Positions 8,525-16,440 of a DNA stretch of 64,000 bases are shown in pieces. The first letter of the stretch is position 1; each line of letters opens with the position of its first letter. Origin of the DNA: Candidatus Nanopelagicales bacterium (GTDB lineage: Bacteria; Actinomycetota; Actinomycetes; S36-B12); contig JAGYJP010000001.1 of NCBI GenBank assembly GCA_018402075.1, positions 124,001 through 188,000 on the forward strand. Reading direction: 5' to 3'. The position numbers were made by a program, and so were the translations under genes. The notes beneath the pieces are model-generated. The model searched no databases, was not told where the DNA came from, and saw nothing but the letters and a program-made list of their open reading frames with translations.

Positions 8525-9486
8525 TGAATGGGTGAGAATCGCAGTCGGGCCAAATCAGCGGCACCGACAATTCCTGCTTTGTTACCTAATTCCGCAACAC
8601 GGATCTCTGGTATCGGGCGGTAAGCGCGGCCCATGACACGTTCGGCGAGTGTGACGCGAGCACTTCCTAGGAGGAGCTCTCCTGCTTCAGAAACGCCCCC
8701 ACCAATGACAAAAACTTCAGGATCCAGGATAGCGGTGAGGCTGGCTAGACCCCTTCCTAGCCACACACCGAGTTGTTCCAGAGATGCAATGGCGATGGGA
8801 TCACTTTCGAGTGCGGCCGAGGTGATGTGTTCACCTTTCACACCTTCAGGGGTTCCATCGCCAAAGGACAGCAACACCTGAGCATCGAAAAGTTTTTCGG
8901 AGGCAAGTCGCCTAGTTTCCCTTACTAAAGCGTTCCCGCTCGCATACTGTTCCCAGCAGCCTTTTCGCCCACATCCACACTGAAGGCCGTCCGCGACCGC
9001 ACCCATGTGGCCTATTTCACCAGCAGCTCCATGGGCTCCGCGAAGCAACTCGCCGTTTAGAACAACACCGCCACCGATTCCGGTGCCAACTGTCACTGTG
9101 ACAACATTGTGTGCACCTCGGCCAGCACCAAATTTCGCTTCGCCCCACGCTGCTGCATTGCCGTCGTTGTCGATCAAAACGGGTAAACCCGTTGCATTCT
9201 CTAGTATGGCTCGGGCCGGAACGTCTGCCCATTGCAAATTGGGTGCGAACAAGACAGTTGAGCAACTGAGATCTACCGGACCCGCCACGCCAACTCCAAC
9301 GCCGGCTATAGAGCCATCGACGAGGGAAATTGTTTCGTCAATTACCTCGGCAACAACCTCGAGGACACCAGCGGAGTCAGCTCGAGGTGTTTTACGTCGC
9401 ACCTTGTTCAGGATTTCACCATGTTCATTGACAAGCCCTGCCAAAATCTTGGTGCCACCAATATCTACACCGACACTAATACTCAC
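8521..9486 (-). CDS. glk: ROK-family glucokinase
   Basis: The enzyme phosphorylates glucose with ATP (or polyphosphate in some actinobacteria) and in streptomycetes also participates in carbon catabolite repression. The DIGGTK phosphate loop (residues 8-13), the ROK zinc motif CGCGRKGCWE, and the GTGIGGG and EIGHM segments identify it. It has 321 residues, the normal length, with a GTG start. It is the last gene of a minus-strand operon (SRPBCC, ArsA-like, 80-residue protein, glk) with overlaps or a 9-bp gap. Linkage with an ArsA-like gene is also seen around Streptomyces glkA (from memory). Confidence 0.92.
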   Translation of the reverse strand: MSISVGVDIGGTKILAGLVNEHGEILNKVRRKTPRADSAGVLEVVAEVIDETISLVDGSIAGVGVGVAGPVDLSCSTVLFAPNLQWADVPARAILENATGLPVLIDNDGNAAAWGEAKFGAGRGAHNVVTVTVGTGIGGGVVLNGELLRGAHGAAGEIGHMGAVADGLQCGCGRKGCWEQYASGNALVRETRRLASEKLFDAQVLLSFGDGTPEGVKGEHITSAALESDPIAIASLEQLGVWLGRGLASLTAILDPEVFVIGGGVSEAGELLLGSARVTLAERVMGRAYRPIPEIRVAELGNKAGIVGAADLARLRFSPIH

Positions 9487-9495
9487 GTGAAGGCT

Positions 9496-9738
9496 TCAAT
9501 CTCGCACAATCGGTAACCAATGAATGCCTGACTCAGGAGTTGCAATTGTTGCGTTACTAGAAGCTGTTTCGACACTTATTGATCCAAAAGATGGAGTATT
9601 TACAGCTGCCAAAACCTTGAGCACGTAACTGACATCAATGTCACGGAGTTCCTTAGGTATCACGCTCATGATGGCGTCTGGCGCACCCAATGAGGCCAAC
9701 CACTCACTCAAATCTATTGGCTCTCCTGAGTCGGCCAC
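9496..9738 (-). CDS. Small conserved hypothetical protein of the glk operon
   Basis: I do not recognise a family. It is an 80-residue soluble, mildly acidic protein with no cysteine cluster and no membrane segment. Its reality is supported by a near-perfect ribosome site (AAGGAGG, 5 nt before the GTG start). It overlaps the upstream ArsA-like gene by 25 bp and lies 9 bp before glk. The position suggests a small partner of the ArsA-like protein or of glucokinase, but that is inference from context only. Confidence 0.72.
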   Translation of the reverse strand: MADSGEPIDLSEWLASLGAPDAIMSVIPKELRDIDVSYVLKVLAAVNTPSFGSISVETASSNATIATPESGIHWLPIVRD

Positions 9739-10679
9739 AGTTCCTCCTTAGCTGTGAAATAAAGGGCAATGTGAGTGGAAGTCAATGTGCAATTATGGGC
9801 TTGCATTCTCAAACACGCAGCAGGTAATGAAATAAAACGTCGAACTCCTTCAAACTCAATGACAGTGTAATTGTCAAGGATTCCGATTTTTAACTTAACC
9901 TTCTTGGCATTTGGAAAATCAATGACATAGAGAAATTCTCGCGTGCCGATTTCCATAAGAGTTCCGGTCTTGACCACGTGACCCAGCGAGTGATCTACCT
10001 TCTTCAGCACCGATAAGTCAGTTGGTTTGTAGCCGGATCGCAGCCACACAAGTCCTGCTCCCGCAGATACTAACTTTTTAGCCCAGGAATTAAGTCGCTT
10101 AACTGAAACCTTTGATCCACCCATCAATTGCACGGTGTCCACGCGCAGACCAAGAAGTGAGGCTTTTCTCAAATCCCTTTTCATGGATCTCACCGATATG
10201 GGATCGGCAGGGATAACGACATGCAGTGAACACATCGCTGAACGAAGTACCAACAGCGCTGATTGAACCCTGGAATGAACTGACAGCAACTGCTCACGAG
10301 CTGAAGATTTGTGCGTTCCACACCACATGGCGAACTGCGGAGAATCCACATTCTGAAGAATCATGTTAAGCGCCTCAAGTTGATCAACCACTCGGACACA
10401 TTCACGGAGCGACTCAAATTCAATAACACCAAATTCGCCAACATCGATTACGTGCGAGGCTTCTCTCAGTGAGGGGAGATTTACGACAAGATCAAGTGGC
10501 GGGGTGTCAAACCCTTGTATTTCATGTAACGATCGAAAAAAAGAGATTAGATCAGATGCCCACGAATCCCCAAAATGATTTCCCGGAACTCTTTCTGGCG
10601 GTACACATCCAAGCTTGTGTGCTGGATACCCACAAATAATGACAAGTTCAGGAATGAGATCCTGCTCCGGATTCGACAC
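9714..10679 (-). CDS. ArsA/GET3-related protein lacking the P-loop
   Basis: The 321-residue protein resembles the actinobacterial ArsA-like protein found between an SRPBCC gene and glucokinase (Rv2184c and SCO2127 positions, from memory). The C-terminal roughly 70 residues have the strand pattern of the HSP20-like domain of ArsA homologues, ending in a LYFTAKEELWP-type motif. No Walker A sequence (GKGGVGKT type) is present at the N-terminus or elsewhere, so ATP hydrolysis is unlikely. The GTG start overlaps the SRPBCC gene by 32 bp, indicating co-translation. A scaffolding or client-binding role is a guess. The family assignment is moderate because the N-terminal two thirds are divergent. Confidence 0.65.
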   Translation of the reverse strand: MSNPEQDLIPELVIICGYPAHKLGCVPPERVPGNHFGDSWASDLISFFRSLHEIQGFDTPPLDLVVNLPSLREASHVIDVGEFGVIEFESLRECVRVVDQLEALNMILQNVDSPQFAMWCGTHKSSAREQLLSVHSRVQSALLVLRSAMCSLHVVIPADPISVRSMKRDLRKASLLGLRVDTVQLMGGSKVSVKRLNSWAKKLVSAGAGLVWLRSGYKPTDLSVLKKVDHSLGHVVKTGTLMEIGTREFLYVIDFPNAKKVKLKIGILDNYTVIEFEGVRRFISLPAACLRMQAHNCTLTSTHIALYFTAKEELWPTQESQ

Positions 10680-11109
10680 GTTCTTTCAGCCCCTTGAGTG
10701 CAGTGTCCACGATCACCTTTTCTGCCTTACGTTTGAGCATACCGATCATGGGAATTTTGACATCGACCGAAAGCCGATAGTGAACTAAAGTTGTACCGTC
10801 ACCTTGGTCGGTCAGTTCATACTCGCCATCCATGGATTTCAACATTTCAGCCGTTGTCAGAGTCCACGTGACCTTGTGGTTTCCGGTCCAGTCATATTCC
10901 AGTTCATAGGTGTCCTTGATGGGCCCTGATGCAAGCGTGAATCGCGCATCGGCTGGTCGGTTATCATCTTCATATTTACTCAGCACCGTGACTGTAGTTA
11001 TTCCGTCGCTCCACTGGGGGTACGCCTCAAGATCTGCGATCACGTTCATGATCTGTCCTGGATCGGCACTAATAGAGATACTGGACTCGGTTTGATCAGC
11101 CATGCGCAC
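10648..11109 (-). CDS. SRPBCC (START/polyketide cyclase-like) protein
   Basis: The 153-residue protein has the helix-grip pattern of the SRPBCC superfamily: a strand near the start, a DLEAYPQW segment typical of the family, alternating strands, and a long C-terminal helix ending in a GLKERVES-type stretch. Such proteins bind a hydrophobic ligand in a central cavity, but the ligand is unknown. A GGGGAG site lies 6 nt before the GTG at 11109; the ATG two codons later is an alternative. It is the first gene of the operon leading to glk and matches the mycobacterial gene beside the ArsA-like gene (Rv2185c, from memory). Confidence 0.8.
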   Translation of the reverse strand: MRMADQTESSISISADPGQIMNVIADLEAYPQWSDGITTVTVLSKYEDDNRPADARFTLASGPIKDTYELEYDWTGNHKVTWTLTTAEMLKSMDGEYELTDQGDGTTLVHYRLSVDVKIPMIGMLKRKAEKVIVDTALKGLKERVESGAGSHS

Positions 11110-11152
11110 ACCGTACTCCCCGACTCAGGCTTCTTGCAGCGAGATGCGTCGA

Positions 11153-11938
11153 TCAGAGGTCAATGATGAATGGTTTTTCCTTGCCGTGAAAGTGGCCGAC
11201 ATTGATGCATTCAGTGGTGCCCATGCGTAGACGCGGCACGAGGGGCTGGTGAACATGTCCGAAAAAATGGTAGTGCGGTTGGTATTTTGCAATGTACTCG
11301 GTGATCGCTGAACTTCCGACCTCAAACCTTCGGGCGACAACGTCATAATTGAGAAGCTCGTGCCGGGGAGGTATGTGGGTGAACAGGATGTCAACCGGCC
11401 CCATATCCATCAGTTTCTTGGCGTACACGTTAGGTTCGAGTTCATAGGGAGTCCGCATAGGGCTGACCAGGCCTCCTCCAAGAAACCCCCAGCGCTGCCC
11501 ATCAACCTCAACTACTTGGCCATCGAGAACCGTGTGCTCGGGACGCAGATATTGCGCCCAGAGCTGTGGAACATCAACATTGCCGTATGTCAGAAATGCA
11601 GGGGAAGGGATCGCAGCGAACATACGGGCATACTGCTCGTGGACTTTGGCTTCGAGCATCTCCCAACGCTGCTCAGGGGTGGTCACCCCGATCCCCTTCC
11701 ACGCCGCGGCGCTGAAATTCCTTGCTTCTTCGAATCGGTTTGCAGTTCGCAATTCAATATATGTTCGAGCGTAATCCGAACCAAACAGCTCAGCATAAAT
11801 ACCGTTTTCAGGATCGTCATAGTCAAGGAACAGAATCAAATCTCCCAGACAAACGAAAACATCGCTGCCATCGGCTGCATGACTAACAGCATCCACAGCT
11901 CCATGTACGTCACTGACAATATGAACGCGAACACTCAC
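11153..11938 (-). CDS. Calcineurin-like metallophosphoesterase
   Basis: A 261-residue dinuclear-metal phosphoesterase. The five metal and phosphate motifs are present in order: SDVHG (D10, H12), GDL (about 32-34), GNVD, FTHIPP and GHVHQP. Together they define the class. There is no signal peptide, so it acts in the cytoplasm on an unidentified phosphoester, perhaps a nucleotide. The GTG start is preceded by a GGGGGGAG stretch. It lies 43 bp upstream of the SRPBCC-ArsA-glk operon on the same strand and may share its transcript. Confidence 0.85.
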   Translation of the reverse strand: MSVRVHIVSDVHGAVDAVSHAADGSDVFVCLGDLILFLDYDDPENGIYAELFGSDYARTYIELRTANRFEEARNFSAAAWKGIGVTTPEQRWEMLEAKVHEQYARMFAAIPSPAFLTYGNVDVPQLWAQYLRPEHTVLDGQVVEVDGQRWGFLGGGLVSPMRTPYELEPNVYAKKLMDMGPVDILFTHIPPRHELLNYDVVARRFEVGSSAITEYIAKYQPHYHFFGHVHQPLVPRLRMGTTECINVGHFHGKEKPFIIDL

Positions 11939-11984
11939 AATGTTGCCGACTCCCCCCGCAATATCAAACCCGCACGCGGTCCGG

Positions 11985-12401
11985 TCAAGCGATTATCCTG
12001 CGACTCTCTAGATCATCTTTTACCTGCCAAATAATGCGTTTCCATGTTGAGGCTTGGCGATGCCGAACCTTGTCTAAATAGCGCGCGGATCGGGGCGAAC
12101 CGGTGGGGGAACTCTTTAACAGAGAACTTCCCTGGCGAGTTGGATCCACTCGGAGGTAATAATGGACGATGACCCCCGGAGCGGACTCCTCAATCCAAAT
12201 TTCCGAGGATCCCACAAAATCGCCCGTGACAGTCCACCGCAATCCCTTGTCCCCTCGGTCGCTGTACACCGTCAGAACGCGATCTGGCCACCACATGCGC
12301 CAGCGTTCTTGGTCCCGAATCACCGACGCAACCGCAGAAATTTCACACAAAATGAAGGTGTCATCTGTGATGTCAATACTGGTGGGAACTGCCTCGGTCA
12401 C
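11985..12401 (-). CDS. SRPBCC-family protein
   Basis: A second START/polyketide-cyclase-like protein, 138 residues, unlike the one at 10648 in sequence but with the same strand-helix-strand layout and a conserved ERWRMWWPDR segment followed by paired strands. A basic, arginine-rich C-terminal helix (about 97-138) is notable. The GTG start has GGAGG immediately adjacent, too close for a normal Shine-Dalgarno, so the start is uncertain. It is the first gene of the minus-strand run towards glk. Ligand unknown. Confidence 0.7.
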   Translation of the reverse strand: MTEAVPTSIDITDDTFILCEISAVASVIRDQERWRMWWPDRVLTVYSDRGDKGLRWTVTGDFVGSSEIWIEESAPGVIVHYYLRVDPTRQGSSLLKSSPTGSPRSARYLDKVRHRQASTWKRIIWQVKDDLESRRIIA

Positions 12402-12528
12402 CCTCCAACGATATCCCCTTTCTTTCCTATCGGATATCTAGCGCGGGAACGGGATTTCGCGTACTTTGGGGACATCTCATTTTCCTCGGGCTGACTGGCT
12501 TGTGGAATGACCGAAAGGAACATGATTC

Positions 12529-14325
12529 ATGCTTAAAGAATTCAGCGTCCCCGCGGTGGTCCCCGCCCCGACAAGTGGCAATCTCACCGACCACATCCTC
12601 GAAAACGCCGCCCAAGCCCCCAACCAGGTGGTCTTCTCGCTCCCCCGTGGCGATGCTTGGGTGGGAGTCACGGCAGCCGAATTCCTGACCCAGGTGAAAG
12701 CCGTTGCAAAAGGCATAATTGCCAACGGCATCCAGGCCGGTGACCGAATCGCGGTCATGTCCCGCACCCGCTACGAGTGGACTTTGGTCGATTACGCAAT
12801 CTGGTATGCCGGGTGCATCAGCGTGCCGGTGTATGAAACATCTTCCGCCGAGCAGGTCCAGTGGATTCTGAGTGACTCTGGGGCCGTTGCCCTGTTCTGT
12901 GAGCGTCATGCAAATAAGGCGGTCTTTGAAGAAGTCGCTGTTGATCTGCCCGACGTGACCCGTGTCTGGGTATTTGACGATGGCGCGATAGACACCTTGA
13001 CCCGAGCTGGGGTCGATGTCCCCGATCAGGAACTCGAAGCGCGACGGGTCACAATCCAACCTGACACATTAGCCACCATCATTTACACCTCTGGGACAAC
13101 AGGTCGTCCCAAGGGTTGCATGTTGACCCACAAGAACTTCATGTTTGAAGTGGATAACGTTGTGCAAGGGCTCTCCGATGTTTTCCTCTCTCCGAACTCC
13201 TCGACACTCCTGTTCCTTCCCATTGCGCATGTTTTCGGTCGCACCATTCAGCTCGGTTGTGTTCGAGCTCGTGTTCGCATGGGTCACGCCCCTGACGTCA
13301 AGGAACTCCTCCCCCTCTTGGGTAGTTTCCAGCCAACATTCGTGCTCTCCGTCCCTCGCGTATTTGAAAAGATTTTCAATTCATCCCAGCAGAAGGCCAT
13401 TGCCGCGGGCAAAGGAAATATCTTCAATGCGGCTGCCAAGGTGGCCATTGAATACAGTGAGGCACTGGATGACGGAGGCCCAGGGCTAGGGCTCAAAATC
13501 AAGCATGCCCTCTTTGACAAGTTGGTGTACAGCAAAATTCGGGCAGCCATGGGCGGCAAGATCGAATGGGCAGTTTCCGGCGGTGCTCCCTTAGGTGAAC
13601 GGCTCGGTCACTTCTTCCGTGGCATTGGCGTAACTATTCTGGAGGGCTATGGCCTCACCGAAACATCTGCGTCAAGCACGGTCAACCGACCAGCATCCAT
13701 TGGTATTGGAACAGTTGGTCAACCTATTCCCGGCGCATCAGTGAAGGTCGCCGCAGACGGTGAACTACTACTCGCAGGAGACCAAATATTTGTTGGCTAC
13801 TGGAATAACCCCACCGCGACAGCCGAGGTACTTGAGGCAGATGGCTGGTTCCATTCTGGTGATATCGGTGAGATTGATGATCGCGGTTTCGTGAGAATCA
13901 CCGGTCGCAAAAAGGAACTCATTGTCACGGCCGCAGGCAAGAATGTCGCTCCCGCGGTTCTCGAAGATCGGTTGCGCAGCAACTTCTTGGTGAGTCAGTG
14001 CATGGTTGTTGGTGACGCCCAACCATTCATTGGTGCCCTCGTCACCCTGGACCCAGAAGCTGTTCCCGCGTGGTTGAAGCAAAATGACCGACCAGAAAAT
14101 ACCGCCATTGCCGATCTTGTCAATGATGAAGCAATGCGGGCAGCTATCCAAGAAGCAGTCGACCAAGCCAATAAAGCTGTTTCACAGGCTGAAGCCATCA
14201 AGAAGTTCACAATTCTCCCCCTTGATTGGACAGAAGAGGGTGGGCAAATGACGCCGTCCATGAAACTCAAGAGAAATGTGGTCATGAAGGAACACGAAGT
14301 GGAAATCGCAGCCATCTATTCCTAA
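12529..14325 (+). CDS. fadD15: Long-chain fatty acid--CoA ligase (FadD15-like)
   Basis: This AMP-forming ligase activates long-chain fatty acids to acyl-CoA at the membrane face. The ATP/AMP loop YTSGTTGRPKG is at about 186-196. The EGYGLTET motif, the GDIGEIDDRG segment and the hinge GRKKELIV lead into the C-terminal domain with its catalytic lysine near SMKLKRN. At 598 residues it fits the bacterial long-chain group. It has an AAAGGAA site. Gene order (SRPBCC, fadD15, NlpC/P60, exonuclease, trpD) matches M. tuberculosis. A strong hairpin follows the gene. Confidence 0.92.
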   Translation: MLKEFSVPAVVPAPTSGNLTDHILENAAQAPNQVVFSLPRGDAWVGVTAAEFLTQVKAVAKGIIANGIQAGDRIAVMSRTRYEWTLVDYAIWYAGCISVPVYETSSAEQVQWILSDSGAVALFCERHANKAVFEEVAVDLPDVTRVWVFDDGAIDTLTRAGVDVPDQELEARRVTIQPDTLATIIYTSGTTGRPKGCMLTHKNFMFEVDNVVQGLSDVFLSPNSSTLLFLPIAHVFGRTIQLGCVRARVRMGHAPDVKELLPLLGSFQPTFVLSVPRVFEKIFNSSQQKAIAAGKGNIFNAAAKVAIEYSEALDDGGPGLGLKIKHALFDKLVYSKIRAAMGGKIEWAVSGGAPLGERLGHFFRGIGVTILEGYGLTETSASSTVNRPASIGIGTVGQPIPGASVKVAADGELLLAGDQIFVGYWNNPTATAEVLEADGWFHSGDIGEIDDRGFVRITGRKKELIVTAAGKNVAPAVLEDRLRSNFLVSQCMVVGDAQPFIGALVTLDPEAVPAWLKQNDRPENTAIADLVNDEAMRAAIQEAVDQANKAVSQAEAIKKFTILPLDWTEEGGQMTPSMKLKRNVVMKEHEVEIAAIYS

Positions 14326-14350
14326 ACAAACGGCGCTTACCATTCGATAT

Positions 14351-14396
14351 TGAGTGTGGTCCGACACATCAAAGTGTTGGACCACACTCAATTCTT
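14351..14396 (+). terminator. Terminator of fadD15
   Basis: A 17-bp stem (14351-14367 with 14374-14390, one G-U pair) and a 6-nt loop, followed by ATTCTT. The stem is symmetric enough to work for the convergent gene as well. The T-run is short, so efficiency is uncertain. Confidence 0.75.
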
Positions 14397-14446
14397 ATGC
14401 GGGATTCTTATGCGGGATTCTTATGCGGGATTCTTATGCGGGATTC
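14391..14446. repeat. 13-bp tandem repeat, 4.3 copies
   Basis: Four perfect copies of ATTCTTATGCGGG (14391-14442) plus ATTC, directly after the fadD15 hairpin and before the convergent NlpC/P60 gene end. The 13-bp period is not a multiple of three and no ORF uses it. Confidence 0.92.
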
Positions 14447-14504
14447 GCTGAGCAATTTCGGAGGGGTGTCACGTCGAATGGCGATTCCTAGCGACTGAAT
14501 GCTG

Positions 14505-15581
14505 TTAACCGACAACCCGTCCGATTCCGCTAAAGCGGCTGTTGTACCAAGGGCCAAGGATGTTCGTGACTAGCACCCCACTGCTGGGATTGGCTGCGTG
14601 CACCATTTTCCCGTTACCGATATACAGGCCGACGTGATGGGCTCCGCTACCGAAATAGAACACTAGGTCACCGGGCTGGGCTTGACTCAATGGAATACGT
14701 CGAGTCACGCTGTACTGCGAACGACTGTAATGAGGTAGGTTCACACCCGCTTGCCGCCAAGCAGCCATGGTCAGTCCCGAGCAATCAAAAGCACTCGGCC
14801 CACTGGCCGCTGCAACATATCGATCTCCCACTTGGGCAAGGGCATACTGAAGGACTCTCGCAACCCGACCGCTACCGCTAAAGCCACCGCCACTGGTCGA
14901 TGACCCTCCGGCACTGATTGCCTGGGATGCAGCCCGTGCGGCGGCGAGGGCTGCCGCACGCTCATTCGCAGCCATTTGGGCTATTCGGCGACGCTCAGAG
15001 GCCTCCAGTCGAGACAGCACCGCCTGAGCTTCCCTCAGCCGACTATTGGCTTCTGATTTCGCATTACCCATTTCACCGCGGATTCGCTTTGCGGTGGCTT
15101 CCTTGTCTTGAAGGGCTGCTTCGGTCTGTGCCAGACGCAGCCGGGTTGTTTGTGTGGACCGGATTGCCGCGGCTTGACCCTTTTGGACCTGGTCAAGGGC
15201 GGCGGCCTGCGAGAGGAACTCATTGGGATCTTCAGCGAGGAGAACTTGAAGGGATGAATCCACACCACCTGAGGTGTAGGTTGCCCTGGCCAAATCGTTG
15301 ACCGAACCCATGATTTTGTTGAGTTCTTTGCGCTCCCGCTTTACTTTGGATTGTAAGGTTCCCAATTCCTTTTGGACGCCTGCAAGTCGATTTCGAGCGT
15401 CGTTGTACCGCTCAGTTGCTGCTTCAGCCTTACCCTGCAGATCCATGACCTGCATCCGCACCTGTTGGAGATTCGCTCCTTGTGCGGCGGGCGCCACCAC
15501 GACACCCGGGATGAGCAGTCCGGCGAGGGCACCCACGAATCCGATTCCGGCGAAAAAGCCCTTCTTTCGACTGCGCTGCAT
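14505..15581 (-). CDS. Exported NlpC/P60 peptidoglycan hydrolase with N-terminal coiled coil
   Basis: This secreted cell-wall endopeptidase probably cleaves the D-Glu--mDAP bond during growth or division. The ATG at 15581 has a GGAGG site and gives a clean signal peptide (basic MQRSRKKG, hydrophobic core, cleavage near AQG-A at about 36). Residues about 38-215 are long coiled coils, as in RipA-like autoregulated hydrolases. A glycine/serine linker precedes the catalytic domain (about 236-358), with C267 in FDCSGL, the histidine in AHHVGLY (315-316) and H328. A longer frame reaches 15716 but would bury the signal peptide. Rv2190c occupies the same place in M. tuberculosis (from memory). Confidence 0.92.
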   Translation of the reverse strand: MQRSRKKGFFAGIGFVGALAGLLIPGVVVAPAAQGANLQQVRMQVMDLQGKAEAATERYNDARNRLAGVQKELGTLQSKVKRERKELNKIMGSVNDLARATYTSGGVDSSLQVLLAEDPNEFLSQAAALDQVQKGQAAAIRSTQTTRLRLAQTEAALQDKEATAKRIRGEMGNAKSEANSRLREAQAVLSRLEASERRRIAQMAANERAAALAAARAASQAISAGGSSTSGGGFSGSGRVARVLQYALAQVGDRYVAAASGPSAFDCSGLTMAAWRQAGVNLPHYSRSQYSVTRRIPLSQAQPGDLVFYFGSGAHHVGLYIGNGKMVHAANPSSGVLVTNILGPWYNSRFSGIGRVVG

Positions 15582-15740
15582 CCTTTGTCCTCCAAGCGGC
15601 CTCGCGGCACTGGCTTTCGTGTCTGCTGTGAACAAAACCCTGTGCCTCTGACGAGAAGCAACTTGGCTCCGTTCCCGGATATCCCAAAAAGGTAACAGAT
15701 TGATTGCGGTCCGCACCCCGGAGTCTCAAAATTGAGGTGG

Positions 15741-15926
15741 CTAACCTGCCTTCTTAGGGGAAATCAACCGCAATGGGGGCACTAACCCCGAGTCTGCGAG
15801 AACGGAAAGGGCCGCCACATGCTCGTCTGCAACGACCGGCAGATCGGGAGCGCCGAGCAGTACCGAGACCACACAATCTTGGCAAGCCAGCCCGGCAACC
15901 ACACAGGTTCCACAATCAATAACCAT
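15741..15926 (-). CDS. Small conserved protein with CxxC-x6-CxxC motif
   Basis: I recognise the pattern but not a function. The 61-residue protein has four cysteines at 5, 8, 15 and 18 spaced as a metal-binding or redox knuckle, followed by a hydrophobic strand and a C-terminal basic tail. The ATG at 15926 is chosen because AAAGGA lies 7 nt upstream; the frame is open to 15968 without a better start. Similar small cysteine proteins sit beside NlpC/P60 genes in actinobacteria. It points in the same direction as the hydrolase, with 159 bp between them in which I see no riboswitch. Confidence 0.75.
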   Translation of the reverse strand: MVIDCGTCVVAGLACQDCVVSVLLGAPDLPVVADEHVAALSVLADSGLVPPLRLISPKKAG

Positions 15927-16060
15927 GCTTCGTCCTTTCCCTAAATTGTTCTTTCCCTGAATACCCACAGATCACGTTAAGGGCACGGTCTGACAATCCT
16001 TCTGGACAGCCCTTCTGGACAGCCGCGGCAGGAATTTGCTGCGAGAACGTCCCTTTCCCG

Positions 16061-16396
16061 CTAGACGCCACCATCGCCAGGAGACTCTTGGGCCGGTCCA
16101 CCAAACTCGGGACGCAAAACCCGTTCAATCCGGTCTGAGGCCCCGCACCACCTGCAAGTGATCGCTGCGACCTTTTCCAGATGGATTGTCGTGTCTTCCA
16201 CTGTCACATTTCCCGACATGTCCGCATGCCAATATTCGGTAGTTTTCACTGTTCGAGTCACATCAAATCTGGTCAGATTCCCGCAATGGCCGCACCTCAA
16301 CCTTGTGCGTTCATCAGGCAGACCCTGATCCTGAGTTCCCGAGGGCGAAGATGGCGATGACGATGCAGAGGTAGCTGACGTTGAAGAGGTAGACAT
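16061..16396 (-). CDS. Zinc-ribbon hypothetical protein with Ser-rich N-terminus
   Basis: A 111-residue protein with a low-complexity Ser/Thr-rich start (1-20), then a treble-strand domain holding CGHC (about 35-38) and CRWC (about 81-84), the layout of a zinc ribbon. The tail is acidic. No catalytic motif is visible; nucleic-acid or protein binding is possible. There is no Shine-Dalgarno, but TAGTCT lies 6 nt before the ATG, so the mRNA is probably leaderless. It is divergent from the exonuclease/UvrC-like gene. Confidence 0.72.
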   Translation of the reverse strand: MSTSSTSATSASSSPSSPSGTQDQGLPDERTRLRCGHCGNLTRFDVTRTVKTTEYWHADMSGNVTVEDTTIHLEKVAAITCRWCGASDRIERVLRPEFGGPAQESPGDGGV

Positions 16397-16402
16397 AAGA
16401 CA

Positions 16403-16408
16403 AGACTA
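16403..16408 (-). promoter_or_regulatory. Probable -10 box of leaderless zinc-ribbon gene
   Basis: On the minus strand TAGTCT is followed by 6 nt and then the ATG at 16396. No ribosome-binding site is present, consistent with a leaderless message. Confidence 0.45.
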
Positions 16409-16440
16409 CGCGCCCTTTTGTCAGGGATTAGCCTTAACGT

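Noticed and set aside
14351..14390. Symmetric operator
   Set aside because: The long perfect stem with a 6-nt loop right after a stop codon fits a terminator better than a protein-binding palindrome.
15582..15740. Possible cyclic-di-AMP (ydaO) riboswitch upstream of the NlpC/P60 gene
   Set aside because: Such riboswitches often precede these hydrolases in actinobacteria, but the minus-strand sequence lacks the GGGGUGAAU-like and CCGAAUCCG-like conserved blocks.
15999..16022. 12-bp direct repeat CCTTCTGGACAG in a small intergenic region
   Set aside because: Only two copies, too little to distinguish from chance duplication, and no nearby structure depends on it.
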